DNA from: Ceraceosorus guamensis
Lineage: Eukaryota > Basidiomycota > Exobasidiomycetes > Ceraceosorales > Ceraceosoraceae
DNA: 64,000 nucleotides
Assembly: GCF_003144195.1 (NCBI RefSeq)
Contig: NW_020290014.1
Location: 1-64,000 of the forward strand
Direction: 5' to 3'
Under the pieces are notes generated by a model. It was not told where the DNA came from. It was given only the letters and a program-made list of their open reading frames with translations, and did not search any database. Positions 10,477 to 21,463 of the stretch are shown one piece after another; positions within the stretch are counted from its first letter, which is position 1, and each line of letters begins with the position of its first letter. The translations under genes and the position numbers were made by a program.

Positions 10477-11984
10477 TCACGTCTTCTTTGTGCTGCCCCT
10501 CTTTTGCTTGTCCTGGTCTGTGAACAATGCAGCCTGCAAGCGTTCAAACTCTGCATCGTCGAGCGGATCATCCGGCAAGGTTTGCGCTCCTCGTCTGCTG
10601 CCCTTTGCATCCACGGATTTCTTCTTCTTGGATGCGGCGGATGCATCCTTCTTGACGCCCCTTTTTGAGCCGGACGCGCCCGTGTTGCTCCCGCTTGCGC
10701 GAGCTTCGATGCGCGAAATCACATCGTCGAAGCCTGCCGAGCGCTGTTTTTGTCGAGCTGCAAAGAGCGCTTCTAGACTCGACGTGTCCCTTTCGTCGTC
10801 TTGCTCCTCCTCCTCCTCCTCCTCCTCTTCTTCTTTCGCAGCTTTGCCCTTGCGTCCCTTTTGCTTCTTTGTCTTGGCAGATGCAGACGCTCCATTCGAT
10901 CTCTTGCGCTTCTTGGAGTCGTCGTCCGCACCATTCTCATTCTCATCTTCCTCCTCGTGATCGTCCTCATGTCCTTTCCCATCCCCTTTGGCCTCCCCTT
11001 TATTTCCTCTTCCCTTTCTCCTCTCTCCCCTCTTGCCATTCCCAAACAACTCATCCCACACTCCCAACTCCCTAGCCGCCTGTTCAGCTTCTCCCGCTTC
11101 CTTTTTCGCACTCTCCCTCATCCTCTTGCGTCCCTTGTCGTTGGATGTCCATCTTTTCCACGCTTTGGTCGAGTCTAATTCGCCAGATTGAATGCTGCTG
11201 TTGATGAGATCAACGACGCGCTGCTCGTCTGCTAGGATTTCGAGACAAGGCACTTCGTTGAGGATATCTTGCAGATCGCCCTTTTTTGATCTGTACGCTT
11301 CTAAGATGTCTTGCTTCTCCTCCTCGGACCCTTGCGCGTATCAAGATGGGCTATCATCAGGGTCCATCGGAGAGCATCTGCGATGCATTCGAGGCGGATC
11401 GTCGACTCACCTTGATATCCTTCCTTGAACTCTCTCAGCTTGTTTCCCGTCACCTCTCCATCCCACAGCGTGGTAAAGTACTCATCCCAATCCATACCTT
11501 CCCCATCCTCACCTAATGCGAATCTCAGCTCATCCGTCTTTCCAGTCGCGTCGTACCGTTTCTTGCGAGAAGAGTCGGAGAGGACGGCATAGGCGAAGCC
11601 GATCTGTTGAAAACGGCCGTGGGAAGAGGCGTCTTTGGACTTGTCGGGATGGTGTAGCAAGGCTAATCTGTGGAGAGCGTTGGCATCGACGTGATGGGTG
11701 TGACCAGTGTATGCTCGGGTGTCAGCTTGGGAGAGGCAGGCACAATGCAATCGAAAGCAACTTGCCGCGCCGCTTTGGTCTCCCCTCGCCATCCACCGCA
11801 TACACGCACAGCCTCGTCCTTATGACAACCTAAATCCCACTCCGATTGCCGACGTGAGCCGAACTTACTTTTTGTAAGCTTTTTTGATCGCCTCGGAGCC
11901 AGCTGATGAATCGAGCTGCAGAGCGCCATACAGATCCACCTCTCCATCCGGGAAGAAGTTCAACGCAGGATCGTTCTGGTCCAT
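10477..11984 (-). CDS. DnaJ subfamily C member 9-like histone chaperone/co-chaperone
   Basis: Predicted 408 aa. Exons (minus): 11984-11869, 11667-11411, 11330-10477. The J-domain starts near residue 17 (VDLYGALQLDSSAGSEAIKK) and carries the HPD tripeptide in LALLHHPDKSKD, which stimulates Hsp70 ATPase. It is followed by the DNAJC9-type middle region (GSEEEKQDILEAYRSKKGDL, then CLEILADEQRVVDLINSSI). The COOH-terminal half is highly charged with an unbroken run of Glu and many Lys, as in nuclear chaperones. In animals DNAJC9 binds histones H3-H4; a nuclear histone-handling role here is inferred from that homology. The HPD motif is split from the first helices by intron 1. Confidence 0.87.
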
Positions 11985-12696
11985 CGTGTGCGTAGAGAGG
12001 GGAGATGCGACACGAAGAGGGCAGTAGAAGTCCAGATGGGGCGCGTGGGATGGACGGCTTTTTGATTGCCAGCTCGATGGACTGGACGTCGAGCGTAGTC
12101 GTGCTTGTCATTCACGATGCGGTGAAGGATGGATGGAAGTGTGGATGCATGCTACACTGTGCATCATCGGACATGATTGTGTGCAACACCACACCCGTCA
12201 CGGACGCGTTCCTCGCGCTGCTCACAGCACGGTATTAATTAAAAGACGCGCACCGACGCGGACGCGCACGCCGGGCAGAGCGCGTCAAGTGTGAGTGTGC
12301 ATGCGGCGTTGCGTGCCTCCCTGCCATGTCCGCGGAGATCCGCGGATAGCCGTCGAACGTGAATTCACGAATGCAAGCATTGCATGGAAAGCAATCCGAT
12401 TCACAAATCCTCACGAATGCGGCCTTGCATGGCGATGATCATCGGCTAGAGCCAGTCGTTTCCATTCGTCATCTCCATCATCATCATCACGAAAACTTGA
12501 CTGGCGAATTGGTCGCACCCCACTCCATTTCTCGTCCCGCATTGACAAGTCGTTGCTGAGCTGATTCGGACGCTGCAAAAGGGCCAACACAAACGAGCGG
12601 CCCAGTGGTGGCCCTTAGCTGGAGCTATATACGCTGCAGAAACATAGCATACAGGCCGCACATCTCTCTCTCACACACACACAGCCTTGCGCAAAG
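11985..12696. promoter_or_regulatory. Divergent promoter region, DNAJC9-like / Cyc2-like
   Basis: 712 bases between divergent ATGs. It contains an AT-rich island (12233-12243, TTAATTAAAA), an imperfect direct repeat based on CACGAATGC...TTGCATGG (about 12365-12385 and 12413-12432), and a TATA-like CTATATA at about 12623, some 70 bases before the ATG at 12697. No gene is seen. Confidence 0.45.
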
Positions 12697-14172
12697 ATGC
12701 AGATGCTTCGACCTCGCCTGCTACGTTCATGTCAGGCCTTACCACGTGGAGAAGGCTGCGCACGGTGCATCCGAGATCGTTCAACCGCAGCGCCCTCAGC
12801 GCCCACAGTCTTGTCCAGGCGCGCAAGTCGCCCTTCGAGGCCGCCTCGCCCGCTGCCTCTGTCTGCTCGACATGCTTCCACCTCGACTGCGGGACGAAGA
12901 TCCACGGCGTCCAACGGCTCTGCAAGGGGCAAGATCCTGTACTTGCTTGTTGGTGCAGGCATAGCTTCCGCTGCAGTGTATAGCAAAACTTCCCAGCCTT
13001 TACGCGCACAAAGACGCAACATCATCGCACCCGACACGTTCCAAGAGTTCCGAGTGACGCAAAAGAGGATTGCTAGCAGCACGCTGCTGGAAGAGAAGGG
13101 GGATGGAGAGCATGTCATGTTGGATGTGGATGTTGAAGTGAGCCTGAATGAGGATCAGCAAGGTGGTCAGAGTGGTAAAGAGGCGATGTGCATCCACACT
13201 CTCCATCTGGCCTCTCCCGCACTATCCATCCAACGACCCTACACTCCTCTCTATTCGCCCTTTGTCGTATCGAATGACGCGCCAGCATCAATAAAGACAC
13301 CCAAGAGTGCTCTGAGGAAGGTACAGTTGATGATTAAAAAGTACAACGATGGAGAAGTGGGAAGGTTTGCTCATTCTTTGGCGAGCGGAGATCAGATCTT
13401 GCTCAGAGGATTCGACAAGAGCTGGCAAGGCGATGGAACGGAGACGGAACTGATCCTCGTGCGTGTAGCCTTCGTTGCGCTATGACTGGTCGACGTGTGC
13501 AAGCGGTACTGTTTGAAACAAGCGTTGGCTCATCCCTCTTTACCTTTCCCCTGCTCCTCTGCGGATAGATTGCAGGAGGGACAGGCATCACGCCAATGCA
13601 CCAACTCATCAGCTCCCTTTTCGGCTCCAATGCAAGCTCAAACTCAGCAGCGACCGCGACCACCACGAAGCCGAAGATCACGCTGCTATACAGCGCGCAC
13701 CAAATCTCTGCCCTCTGCCTCCTACCCGAACTAGAAGATCTGCGTCAACGAGCAGGCGCAGAGAGGCTACACATCGAATTGTTCGTGGATCAGCACTCGC
13801 ACTCGCATAGTCTGTACGAGAGGGTATTTGGACGTCGGACGAAGGAGGTGCGTGGGATGAAGCTGAACGGGAACAGGGTGGGGTTGAAGGATCTCGAGAG
13901 GATCGCAAAGCAAAAGGATGCGCACACGCATTGCAAGGTGTTGATAGCGGGACCGGACGGGTGAGTAAGAGTCGGAATTGGGCCAGGCATCATCGCCAAA
14001 ACGTCGTTGACGAGCGACTGCGCTGCGCTATGCTGCCCTCTTTGCCATTTGGTCGTCCAGCATGGTGGAAGCTATAGCGGGACCTAAAGCGAGGGATGGC
14101 AAGTCTCAGGGAGAGTTGGGAGGTCATTTGAGCCATCTCGGATGGAAAAAAGAACAAGTGTGGAAATTGTGA
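12697..14172 (+). CDS. Mitochondrial FAD/NAD-binding reductase, Cyc2 / cytochrome b5 reductase type
   Basis: Predicted 421 aa. Exons: 12697-13458, 13569-13960, 14061-14172. The Arg/Ser-rich first ~75 residues fit a mitochondrial presequence, followed by one membrane segment (ILYLLVGAGIASAAVY, residues ~80-96). The flavin part contains RPYTPLYS, the FAD-binding RxYT/S motif of ferredoxin-reductase-like enzymes. The nucleotide part starts with IAGGTGITPMHQLI at the exon 1/2 junction and ends with GPDGMVEAI. Proteins of this layout include Cyc2, which reduces haem for attachment to cytochrome c, and mitochondrial b5 reductases. Several non-conserved inserts make it closer to Cyc2-like proteins, but I cannot decide which by eye. 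Confidence 0.82.
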
Positions 14173-14382
14173 TGCAATCTCATTGCACAGCGTCGGGCTT
14201 TGCATGCGGCTATTCTTGTGAGGCTGACGGGAAAGTTCAAGTCGTCGATGAGTGCTCGAATCGACAGGATTCGGAGACTTCATCTTGCTGCGCTACTGTG
14301 TCGAGGTCGTTGGAAGTACCTCTGAAGGCAGAGCGACGCGGTTCGTGGGTCGCTTGGAATTCGAGTCCCCTTCCTCATCGCC

Positions 14383-15321
14383 TCAACCCAGTCTAGCTCT
14401 CAGCGCATTGAGCTTCTTGTTCACCTGCGCAGCAAAGAGAAGCCGGTGCATATGGTACATTCAGAGCTCGTCAAAATACCGACTGCGCTGATTGGGTTTT
14501 CGGCACGCAGAATAGACTGCCCTGGACAACTCACACTCCAATTGGGCTTGCTCGACAATCCTGACGCTTTGTGAACCTCGGGTATGTTCTTCAAGGCAAG
14601 ATCGTACACACTCCTCTGCAACCTCAGCTCTTCCTCTTGCGTCGCCGAGAAGAGTGTTTCGGAGAGGTGTAAGTCCAGCAGCGGTGGGGTCGATGGGGTG
14701 AGGAACAAGTGCAGCTTCGTCCGAGCAAGCTGAGATGAACTTACCGACGGTCCAAGGATTCTTGTTGCCTTTTGAAGGACTACCTTTGGCGCTGCTGGAT
14801 GGCACGACGACCTGTATGCGCTCTTTCTCGGGCGAAATGGGCTCCTTCTTGATGCGAAGTGCAGGTGCTTCATCCTCGCTTTGCGAATCGGCCATTCTGG
14901 CGTACCTAGCAGCAGCAGCAGCAGCAGTAGCCGCATGCCGAACCTCCTCCCTCTTGACCTTTTCCTTGCCAAAAATCTCACCACCGCTACGTTTGCTCAT
15001 GGTTCTCGAGCCTGCTTCGCTATGCGTCTTCTTGCTCTTCTTTCTCTTGCTTGACCCCTCTTCTTTATAGTCCGAATCGTTCTCGTCGCACATCGACTCG
15101 TTGAGCTCTAGATCGCGCGCTAGTCGATGCATCTTGTGCTTCGCTTCGCTACAGGGAGAACCGTCGGTCTGCAAGTCTTCTCGAAGCATGTAGTCTAGGA
15201 AGGGGCTCTTTTTGGACTTGGACGGAGTACGCTGCAAGGAAGGATGGTGGCTTGCGTTAGCTGTGCGTCAGCGTCAGCGTCAGCGTTCCTTAGTCTTTGT
15301 AGCGCGCACCATGCTTGACAT
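14383..15321 (-). CDS. Myb/SANT-like basic protein, copy A
   Basis: Predicted 213 aa, function unknown. Exons (minus): 15321-15310, 15231-14745, 14635-14535, 14424-14383; the first coding exon is only four codons. The NH2-terminal 165 residues are Lys/Ser/Glu-rich with nuclear-localisation-like clusters (SSKRKKSKKTHSE, LRIKKEP). The core begins NPWTVEEELRLQRSVYDLAL and ends with the separate exon VNKKLNALRARLG. This resembles a three-helix Myb/SANT fold: Trp plus acidic start, Leu/Val/Ala helix 1, and a basic last helix. Two genes nearby (17084-17604, 19336-20087) share this core and the same two intron positions, phase 1 inside WT(A/V)|E and phase 0 before the last helix. DNA binding is inferred from fold resemblance only. 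Confidence 0.72.
15265..15286. repeat. GCGTCA hexamer repeat in intron 1 of Myb-like copy A
   Basis: Three and a half GCGTCA units in the first intron. A shorter GTCAGCGTCAGC version occurs at about 17194-17205, inside the second intron of copy B, which may be a trace of shared ancestry or just composition. Confidence 0.7.
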
Positions 15322-17083
15322 TCTGGAATTGAGGGACGCAATGGGCAGGCGAGGCTGGGAAGCCCCCCAAGTGTCAAGAGGATCTACACCGTAGAGCTGG
15401 CGTCGACGGATGCCGGGCAAGGGAGAAATGCGTGGCACAGCACAGTCACGATGTTGGGGTGAAGCTAGCTTCTTTGCCGGGCCAAACGGGCCTCGCTATC
15501 AATAAAGACAAAAGCGGGTCGACGAGGCTTGGGAACACGCTCGTAATCACGCATACGCGTGTCGAGAAGCAGGCATCGCTTCAAGAAGCTTCGCGTATCT
15601 AGGCGCTGTACCGAGCAAGAAGTCGAGCCGACGCTTCCCTTTACCCGAATTCACCATTGCTGTGTCACGATTCTGCCTCGAATCTGCGAGCCAGTCTACT
15701 CGACACACGGTCAGGCAGGGAAAGAGCACATGTCGCATCAATCACGCTTGTGCCGGCCAGCAATGATGAACTCACTCCTCACATCTTTTGCATGTGCGTA
15801 TTTGCGCAGTCATCATGGGGCTGATTAAGGGGGCGCAGATCTCTCGTCGAGACTTTTTGGTGGGTGTCTGCCAAGGGTGCCTTGAGTGTTCAGCACTTGG
15901 AAAGACAAATTATATAGAAGAGAAGGCCTGTTCACACGCTCATACATGTTCTCATTTGTCTTGCGCTTGGGCGCGGAAGCGTTTCTACCCTTTCAGTCGC
16001 GAATGATGGCCAAGAAGCGGGTGCTGGCTTGTATATGGAGACTCTCGCTGCCCAGCAGACGTCTGTTGATTGAGCTCGATCTCAGCCGATGCCTCGTGAG
16101 CAAATCAGCTGGATGCAAGCAGCAAGGCGAATTCATATCCCAAATCCTCTTCAAGTGTCAGCGCAAAGTGTACAGTCCTCGAGTAGCTATAGACAAATGG
16201 GGGAGCCGTGGAATGTAGAGTGAGAAATGGTGCAATCAGATCGTCACATCCAGTACGATTTTAGCGACTTGGCCGGCTCGCCGACGGATACAGCTTTGCG
16301 AGGGAGCGTCAAGAGTCACGAGTCACGAGTACGTGAATGTCCCAAGCAAGTCGTATTTCGTGGTCAGATACCTTCTTGTCAAGAGTACGTATGGCCCGCC
16401 TAGACGAAGATGCATGGTGCACATACTAGACACTCGTGGGCACGGCTCACCCAGACTGTCCAACACATGCAGCTAGCAAAGCCGAACGATTGAGCGCGCT
16501 GTGCCATTTCTGCATCGGTGATATTCGATGAGGCACGTCCCTATCGTACTAGATATGTTCCAATCACGCACCAAGCGCAGACTGATGCGAGTGTCGGGAT
16601 TGCAACTTTGGGTCAATAGAGTCTCGACTGCTTGCACGACTCATCGACACTTTCGAATCGGTCTGCTTCCAGATGCAGGTGTCACGAGTCACCGATCTGC
16701 GCTCGAGCAGATTTCAGTCCTCAGTGACGAGTTGCACGACTCCTTTTCTTTTGAATTGCGACGAAGGTTCGCCAGAGGCTTGCTTTAATTTGCTCGCGAC
16801 TTTGGACAGGTGAAGCGAGATGAATGATGGTCGGGCCGCGCAGCACCGTCGAGGCCTCGCGGCCGTGGATCGCACGTCCATCTGGAGGTACATACATGGA
16901 CACGCGAAGCAAAAGGCTCAAGCTCGAGTCGAGATGAAATCCGAAGCTGCGAAAGGCAGACGATTGTTTGATAGCTTGATCCCATGGCCGCGCGGATCTA
17001 GAGGGCTGGGTATGCTATGGCTTTTGAAGCATTTCGTGCTTTTATCTTTGCACGACCGTCAGCTTCGATCGCTGCATGGCTCA
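15322..17083. other. Intergenic region between Myb-like copies A and B
   Basis: 1.76 kb with no supportable gene. It contains tandem GAGTCACGAGT motifs at about 16312-16330 and another at 16681. Short open frames (up to ~120 codons) lack protein-like composition and splice context. No transposon ends or target duplications are visible. Confidence 0.5.
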
Positions 17084-17604
17084 TCAGTTGCGCTTCTCGT
17101 ACTTTGCACGAAGCGTTCGAGGCTTGGTATTGATCTGATGCGTTTAGAGTGCGATCGACGCATGGCAAGAAGAAGCGGAGCACAATGAAGAGACGTCAGC
17201 GTCAGCACGAGCGGTCCTACGCGTCCGACTCACGGATGGATTGGTCCTGGTCTCGCGCAATCCGCTAGCGCTGTGCAGGTGAGGAATGCTGTCCAATGCC
17301 AAGTCAAAGACGGCCTTCATCAGAGCCGCTTCTTCCTCTTTGGATGGGTCCGATCAGCGCAGGGATGGCGTGAGGTCAGCAAGCGTCGCTCGCTGCGTGA
17401 GGTCAAGCCGTGCGGGATGCTAGCCATGCAGGCCCGAGGGGTGGGGGGTGGGCAGCGCAAATTGCTGTTCACGTCGCACTCACCGGCCGTCCAATCTTTC
17501 TTGGCCTTCTTGGAGGGTGTATCGGGAGCAGCCGACTGCTCGGAGCTGCCCTCCGGATCGCTCTTGCAAGCTTTGCGTTTGGTCGGAGTAGTTGGCTTGA
17601 CCAT
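17084..17604 (-). CDS. Myb/SANT-like basic protein, copy B
   Basis: Predicted 91 aa, function unknown; the shortest of the three paralogues. Exons (minus): 17604-17484, 17337-17234, 17134-17084. A short basic tail (TPTKRKACKSD, TPSKKAKKD) leads into WTAEEEAALMKAVFDLAL, then a turn region and the final exon INTKPRTLRAKYEKRN. The middle exon is 104 nt, identical in length to that of copy C. I start at 17604 because the ATG context is good and the tail then matches its paralogues in kind; an in-frame ATG at 17649 would add 15 residues. The size suggests little more than a single DNA-binding-like fold. Confidence 0.72.
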
Positions 17605-19335
17605 GTTGCGCGGAGAGGGGTTTACCTGTGCTGCGTGCGATGTGATCACGTGTAGATCGGTGGAGTGATGAGCGTATCGGAGGAGATGGTGGCCATTCTA
17701 AAGTTGGGTCCGAAATGGAGATTCGAAGGCAACAGGAAGCGCTTGACCATAGCAGCTTGAATGCTACAAAGCACTATTCACACTCGTGACTCTGTTGTGG
17801 ATGTAGGATCACGTATCGCAGACTCGTGATGTTCGACTCGTACGACGATTCGTGATTGTGATTGTGATTGATGGGACCACATCCAGATCAGTGCAAAAGG
17901 AGCGCTCTCAGTCCGACATGCAATCGCGAGTTGTGGATCGCGTACGTGTGCTGCCGATGCCATGCTCGCTCGCTCATCAGGTATATAGCAGCACCATCAC
18001 ACGTATAATCTTGAATCGCAATCACGAATCACAAATAGACGTCTCAATCGAACAGATATACAGCAAAAAAGACTTGGGATCGCCAAGCTGGCTCACTGCT
18101 CGTCTCACACCCTACCTCGAACGATAAGTGCATCCACTCTGCTCAGCTTGACTGATCCGCGGTGACTCACTCTGACTGCCTACGCGCGTCCCGCATCGTA
18201 TATCGTGTTTGTCACGATCAGCAGCCCAGCATATGATATGTATGATACGGTGGTGCACGCTGCATGCATGCTCAGCCGATGGTGATATCGAAGATGATGT
18301 CAAGTAATCTTGAATTCTATAGCTGTTGATTGAAGCAGGTGATGCTGCATACAGCAGGTCTTGCTGTGTGGGTGCATGTTTCAAGACATCGAGTCAGAAG
18401 CACCGATGCAGGCGGCCGACTTGCGCAAATGTATACTCATCACAAGTTGCTGCTCACCGTGACCCTGCATGGCATCGCTTCCCTCCCTTGCTGATTAATT
18501 GATTGATTGCTGGGATTACTTGAGGGTTCACTCATTCTTGATTCACCATTGTGATTCGAGAGATTCGATCTTGCGTATGGGCGCAATAAATTACCTTAGA
18601 AATGATCAAGGTGGATGATACTGCATGATGATCCTGATGGCGTGGCTCGACATCAGTCGCGGCACGGGATTTGGCTGGCTCTAGCTCAGCTTTCCTATGA
18701 GAGCATATATATCATGCAGCTGCCAGCTTAGGGGCACTCGTGACTGGATCATCGTCTTCATCACGTCTAGGTGTGAGACGTGAGATGCAACCAAGACTAG
18801 CACTCGTCGCATGGTCGAGCAGGCCCCACAAGAGGCGCGCACACAGCAAGCAAGACCAGAAGCCGTCGTCGCGGCCCTGCCGCCGCGCGTGATTGACTTT
18901 TGCGCTGCTCTACTCCTTGTCTGCACAGGATGAGGCACGCAAAGAGTGGTCTGTGCGATCAGCAGCTGTGCAAGAGTGTGCGGGACTCGTGACCGCCTTG
19001 ACACTGACGCAGAAGGAGTGGTAGAAATCTTTGAGAAAGCTGGAGCTGAGAGCACCGCAAAGAAGCGCAGCGGGCGCGACGTCCAAATCTCCAAACATTC
19101 AAAGTGATTTTCACTCACCACTCTCGACTGTCGTGATTTCATTGTCATGCAGCACCTTGCGTACAGTAAGTATGAGCCATGATCGGCCTTTCGCAGCGTC
19201 GTACCTTTACCTGACCCTTCTCTATCCTTCCGAGCCATATACATTGCCGTCACCAACCTCGTTGTACCTTTCCGATCGGCGCGCACGCGTGCTGCGTAAG
19301 CCACTGCACAGAGAGTCGCGAGGAGATACGCACAA
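17605..19335. other. Intergenic region between Myb-like copies B and C
   Basis: 1.73 kb separating divergent copies B (-) and C (+). It is rich in TCACGA/TCGTGA words (for example 17778, 17858, 18018, 18736, 18984). An open stretch on the plus strand ending at a TAG near 19023 looks faintly protein-like but has no start or splice support. No gene is called. Confidence 0.5.
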
Positions 19336-20087
19336 ATGGTGAGCCACCCCTGCTCGCGCTACGGCAGGCACTCCTATCAATCGCGAGGCCTTGCACTCAT
19401 CGACGTCCGGTTTCTTGTTTTCCGGCAAAAAGCCGCCCAAGCGCAAAGCCATCAAAGCAGAACCAGCACAAGAGCCTGCTGGCGTCTCGGAGCAGCACAT
19501 TTCGCCCGTCTCTTCGGCCGTATCCAGTCCTCCAGCATCTCCCAAACGAGGCAAGCGCATCAAAAAGGAAGTTCGCAATCAGGATCATGCCATCTCGTCC
19601 TCATCCGTCTCGACCGAGGTAGCCGGTAGCAAGAGTGGTCAAAGGAGAGCTTACGCGCATTGGACCGCCGGTGAGTCTGTCGCACTGTCCTAGCTCGCTC
19701 GTCCTTGCAGCTCGAGGGCGTAGCAGAGCCCCATCGAGCAGAGCTGCCAGACCACGAGGAAGCTTCGCTGATTCACGATCTCGCCACCCTTGTCGTTGAC
19801 GCTTGCTGTGCCTGCGCGGAAGAGGAGGAAGCGGCAGTCTATCGTGCGCTGTGCGATTTAGGACTGAAGAATACCGGTCAGATCACGGCGGATGCGGGTT
19901 TGACAGGTGTGAGGGATGTGGGCATGGTGAGTGCAAGAGCGGCATTTTGGACTTTACTTGCTACCCAATGATGGACTTTGAAAGCATCCCTGATGAGTCG
20001 AGGCTGACCACCTTGCTTGCTTGGATGATCGACAATCAGGTACGCTACAAGATCAAAGCGCTGAGGAAAAAGTACGAAGGAGCTTGA
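19336..20087 (+). CDS. Myb/SANT-like basic protein, copy C
   Basis: Predicted 130 aa, function unknown. Exons: 19336-19338 (ATG only), 19433-19670, 19823-19926, 20040-20087. The protein opens MPPKRKAIKAEP, then a Ser/Pro/Lys-rich tail, then AHWTAEEEAAVYRALCDLGL, a glycine turn (DAGLTG) and the final exon VRYKIKALRKKYEGA, the most typical SANT helix 3 of the trio. Intron phases equal those of copies A and B. The ATG-only exon is inferred from GTGAGC directly after the ATG and a pyrimidine-rich acceptor at 19432; a start further downstream lacks an in-frame ATG. It converges on NDUFB7. Confidence 0.72.
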
Positions 20088-20506
20088 GAGGCGCAATGGC
20101 TCGTCGAGTCACCCTTCGTGCTTGCTATCGACTCGCGCTTTGCTTCAGCTGTCTGTGAGGGGAAGGAGGGGGAGAGGGCCGAACAAGGCTTCATGTGCGG
20201 GAACGCATCCACGTCAACTTGCGCAAGTGTCCACCTCACCAACGCTGCCTTTCTCTCGAGCAATGTATGCGCACTTTCCAGATGCACGATACTTGAATGT
20301 TCACTGCCTCTCTTTGCTCTCAGACGCATCCTTCCCGTCAAGCGAAGGCCATTCCACGCGCTCTTCTCGCAGTCAAACTCCATCAGGTCCTCCACTCTGT
20401 ACTATGCATCGACATTACGAGCTCTTCCACCTCATGTAGACCTTCTCCATCCAAGCTAGTTAGCCTCCGACTCTATGCGAGTAGATGCTTGACCCGAGTG
20501 ACGACA
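20088..20506. other. Convergent intergenic region, Myb-like C / NDUFB7
   Basis: 419 bases between two facing stop codons, taken as 3' UTR sequence of both genes. Overlapping open frames of about 100 codons exist on both strands but none has family resemblance. Confidence 0.4.
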
Positions 20507-21135
20507 TCAGATGGCAGCTTCGTCCCTCTTCGCTAGCACTTGCTTGGACAGGAGCTTTTGACGACGAATGAAACTGCGAGCGCGTGAGGGCGAGAACGTA
20601 AGAACTCGACCGCTGCTAGGATGGAAGCCGTACGGACGCTGTGCAGCACTCACTCGTCGTATTGGCATGCCTCGTAGGTGTGCCTAGAGTGGACAGGGAA
20701 AGGGTATTGGTGCCACATAAGCTTCGAGCTGCTCGCCTGATTTGATCGCGCTGAACCCCGGCCCCTCTCTGTCCAGCTGCTGGAGCGAAGCTCGCATCAC
20801 ATGTGCAAAAGCTGTCCAGGGCTAGACGAATCTCCATCTTGACACAGGCCAAGCTGCTCACTTTTCATGCTCGCACTTCCAGGGCAAGTAGCTCTCCTTT
20901 CTCCTGCACTTGTTTAGGGAGATGAGCAAGCTGAGGGTCGGCGCATCGCGATGATAGAGTCGAGCAGAGGCAGAAGAAGCATACATGGTCAGATGATGGT
21001 GCTCGAACTAATGTTGGACCACCATTTATCCTCGAGCACATGCCTGGATGGCCGAACTCACCCGCTGCATTGATCGCGCCATTGAATAGGCAGGTGAGCC
21101 TTGGACGCTTCTTCGTGGGATGCCGCGTTCGACAT
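20507..21135 (-). CDS. NDUFB7: NADH dehydrogenase (complex I) subunit B18 / NDUFB7
   Basis: Predicted 79-aa accessory subunit of mitochondrial complex I, located on the intermembrane-space side and folded by the Mia40 pathway. Exons (minus): 21135-21062, 20930-20862, 20683-20654, 20573-20507, the third only 30 nt. Spliced, it shows the twin CX9C signature exactly: C-SGLLISLNK-C and C-EHEKHTYEA-C, with the family motif YLPWKCEHEK between and CQYDDFIRRQ after. All junctions are GT-AG and in frame. Because every exon is tiny the gene is invisible to simple open-frame scans; a misleading frame that starts inside intron 2 (ATG at 20838) is not coding. Confidence 0.92.
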
Positions 21136-21350
21136 GTTCGAGTAGAGTACCTGATGCGAGGCTCGCAAGGAAGGCTGGAGGAACAGCGTGCTGGAACTCT
21201 TCAATGATAAGCCTGGCTGAGACTGGAATGCGTCGTGGAGCTTGAGATGTGGCTTGTCGGAACGGCGAGTCGTGAAATGTGGCATGAGAGTAGCCGCTTG
21301 GCTTGGTCCGTTTAGCCAGATGAGCAGGGACCGCACGCAGGTGCGCCCAA

Positions 21351-21417
21351 CCGCGCGCACGCCAACCGCATGTCACGTGCAATGCGGCCAGAGGTCACGT
21401 GCGCAAGTCGTTCTGAA
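21351..21417 (+). promoter_or_regulatory. 67-bp double E-box element, copy 1
   Basis: Matches the reverse complement of 35034-35100 without gaps at 56 of 67 positions (hand count), with no similarity beyond the edges. It carries two CACGTG boxes (21374-21379, 21396-21401) whose starts are 22 bp apart, about two helical turns; the first lies in the shared core TGTCACGTGCAATG. TCACGTG is the classical site of fungal bHLH factors such as Cbf1. It sits 430 bp before the DUF6604 ATG and 216 bp before NDUFB7. A small dispersed repeat is the alternative. Confidence 0.6.
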
Positions 21418-21419
21418 AG

Positions 21420-21461
21420 AGTAGTCTACAATCAAGAATCAAATTGTATGTATAGACTACT
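21420..21461. repeat. Inverted repeat / stem-loop 1
   Basis: Arms AGTAGTCTA and TAGACTACT pair perfectly over 9 bp; the CAAT...ATTG inside could extend the stem. It starts three bases after the 67-bp element. Confidence 0.75.
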
Positions 21462-21463
21462 CT

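Noticed and set aside
12359-12440. Imperfect direct repeats around CACGAATGC and TTGCATGG as a possible operator
   Set aside because: Only two loose copies within one promoter; could be chance in DNA rich in these words.
18809-19023. Plus-strand stretch ending at a TAG near 19023 that looks weakly protein-like (DEARKEWSVRSAAVQECAG)
   Set aside because: No convincing start, no consistent splice sites and no family resemblance.
20616-20861. Minus-strand open frame (MEIRLALDSFCTC...) considered as a fourth Myb-like paralogue
   Set aside because: It lies in intron 2 of NDUFB7; splicing around it gives exact twin CX9C motifs, and it lacks the WT(A/V)EEE core.
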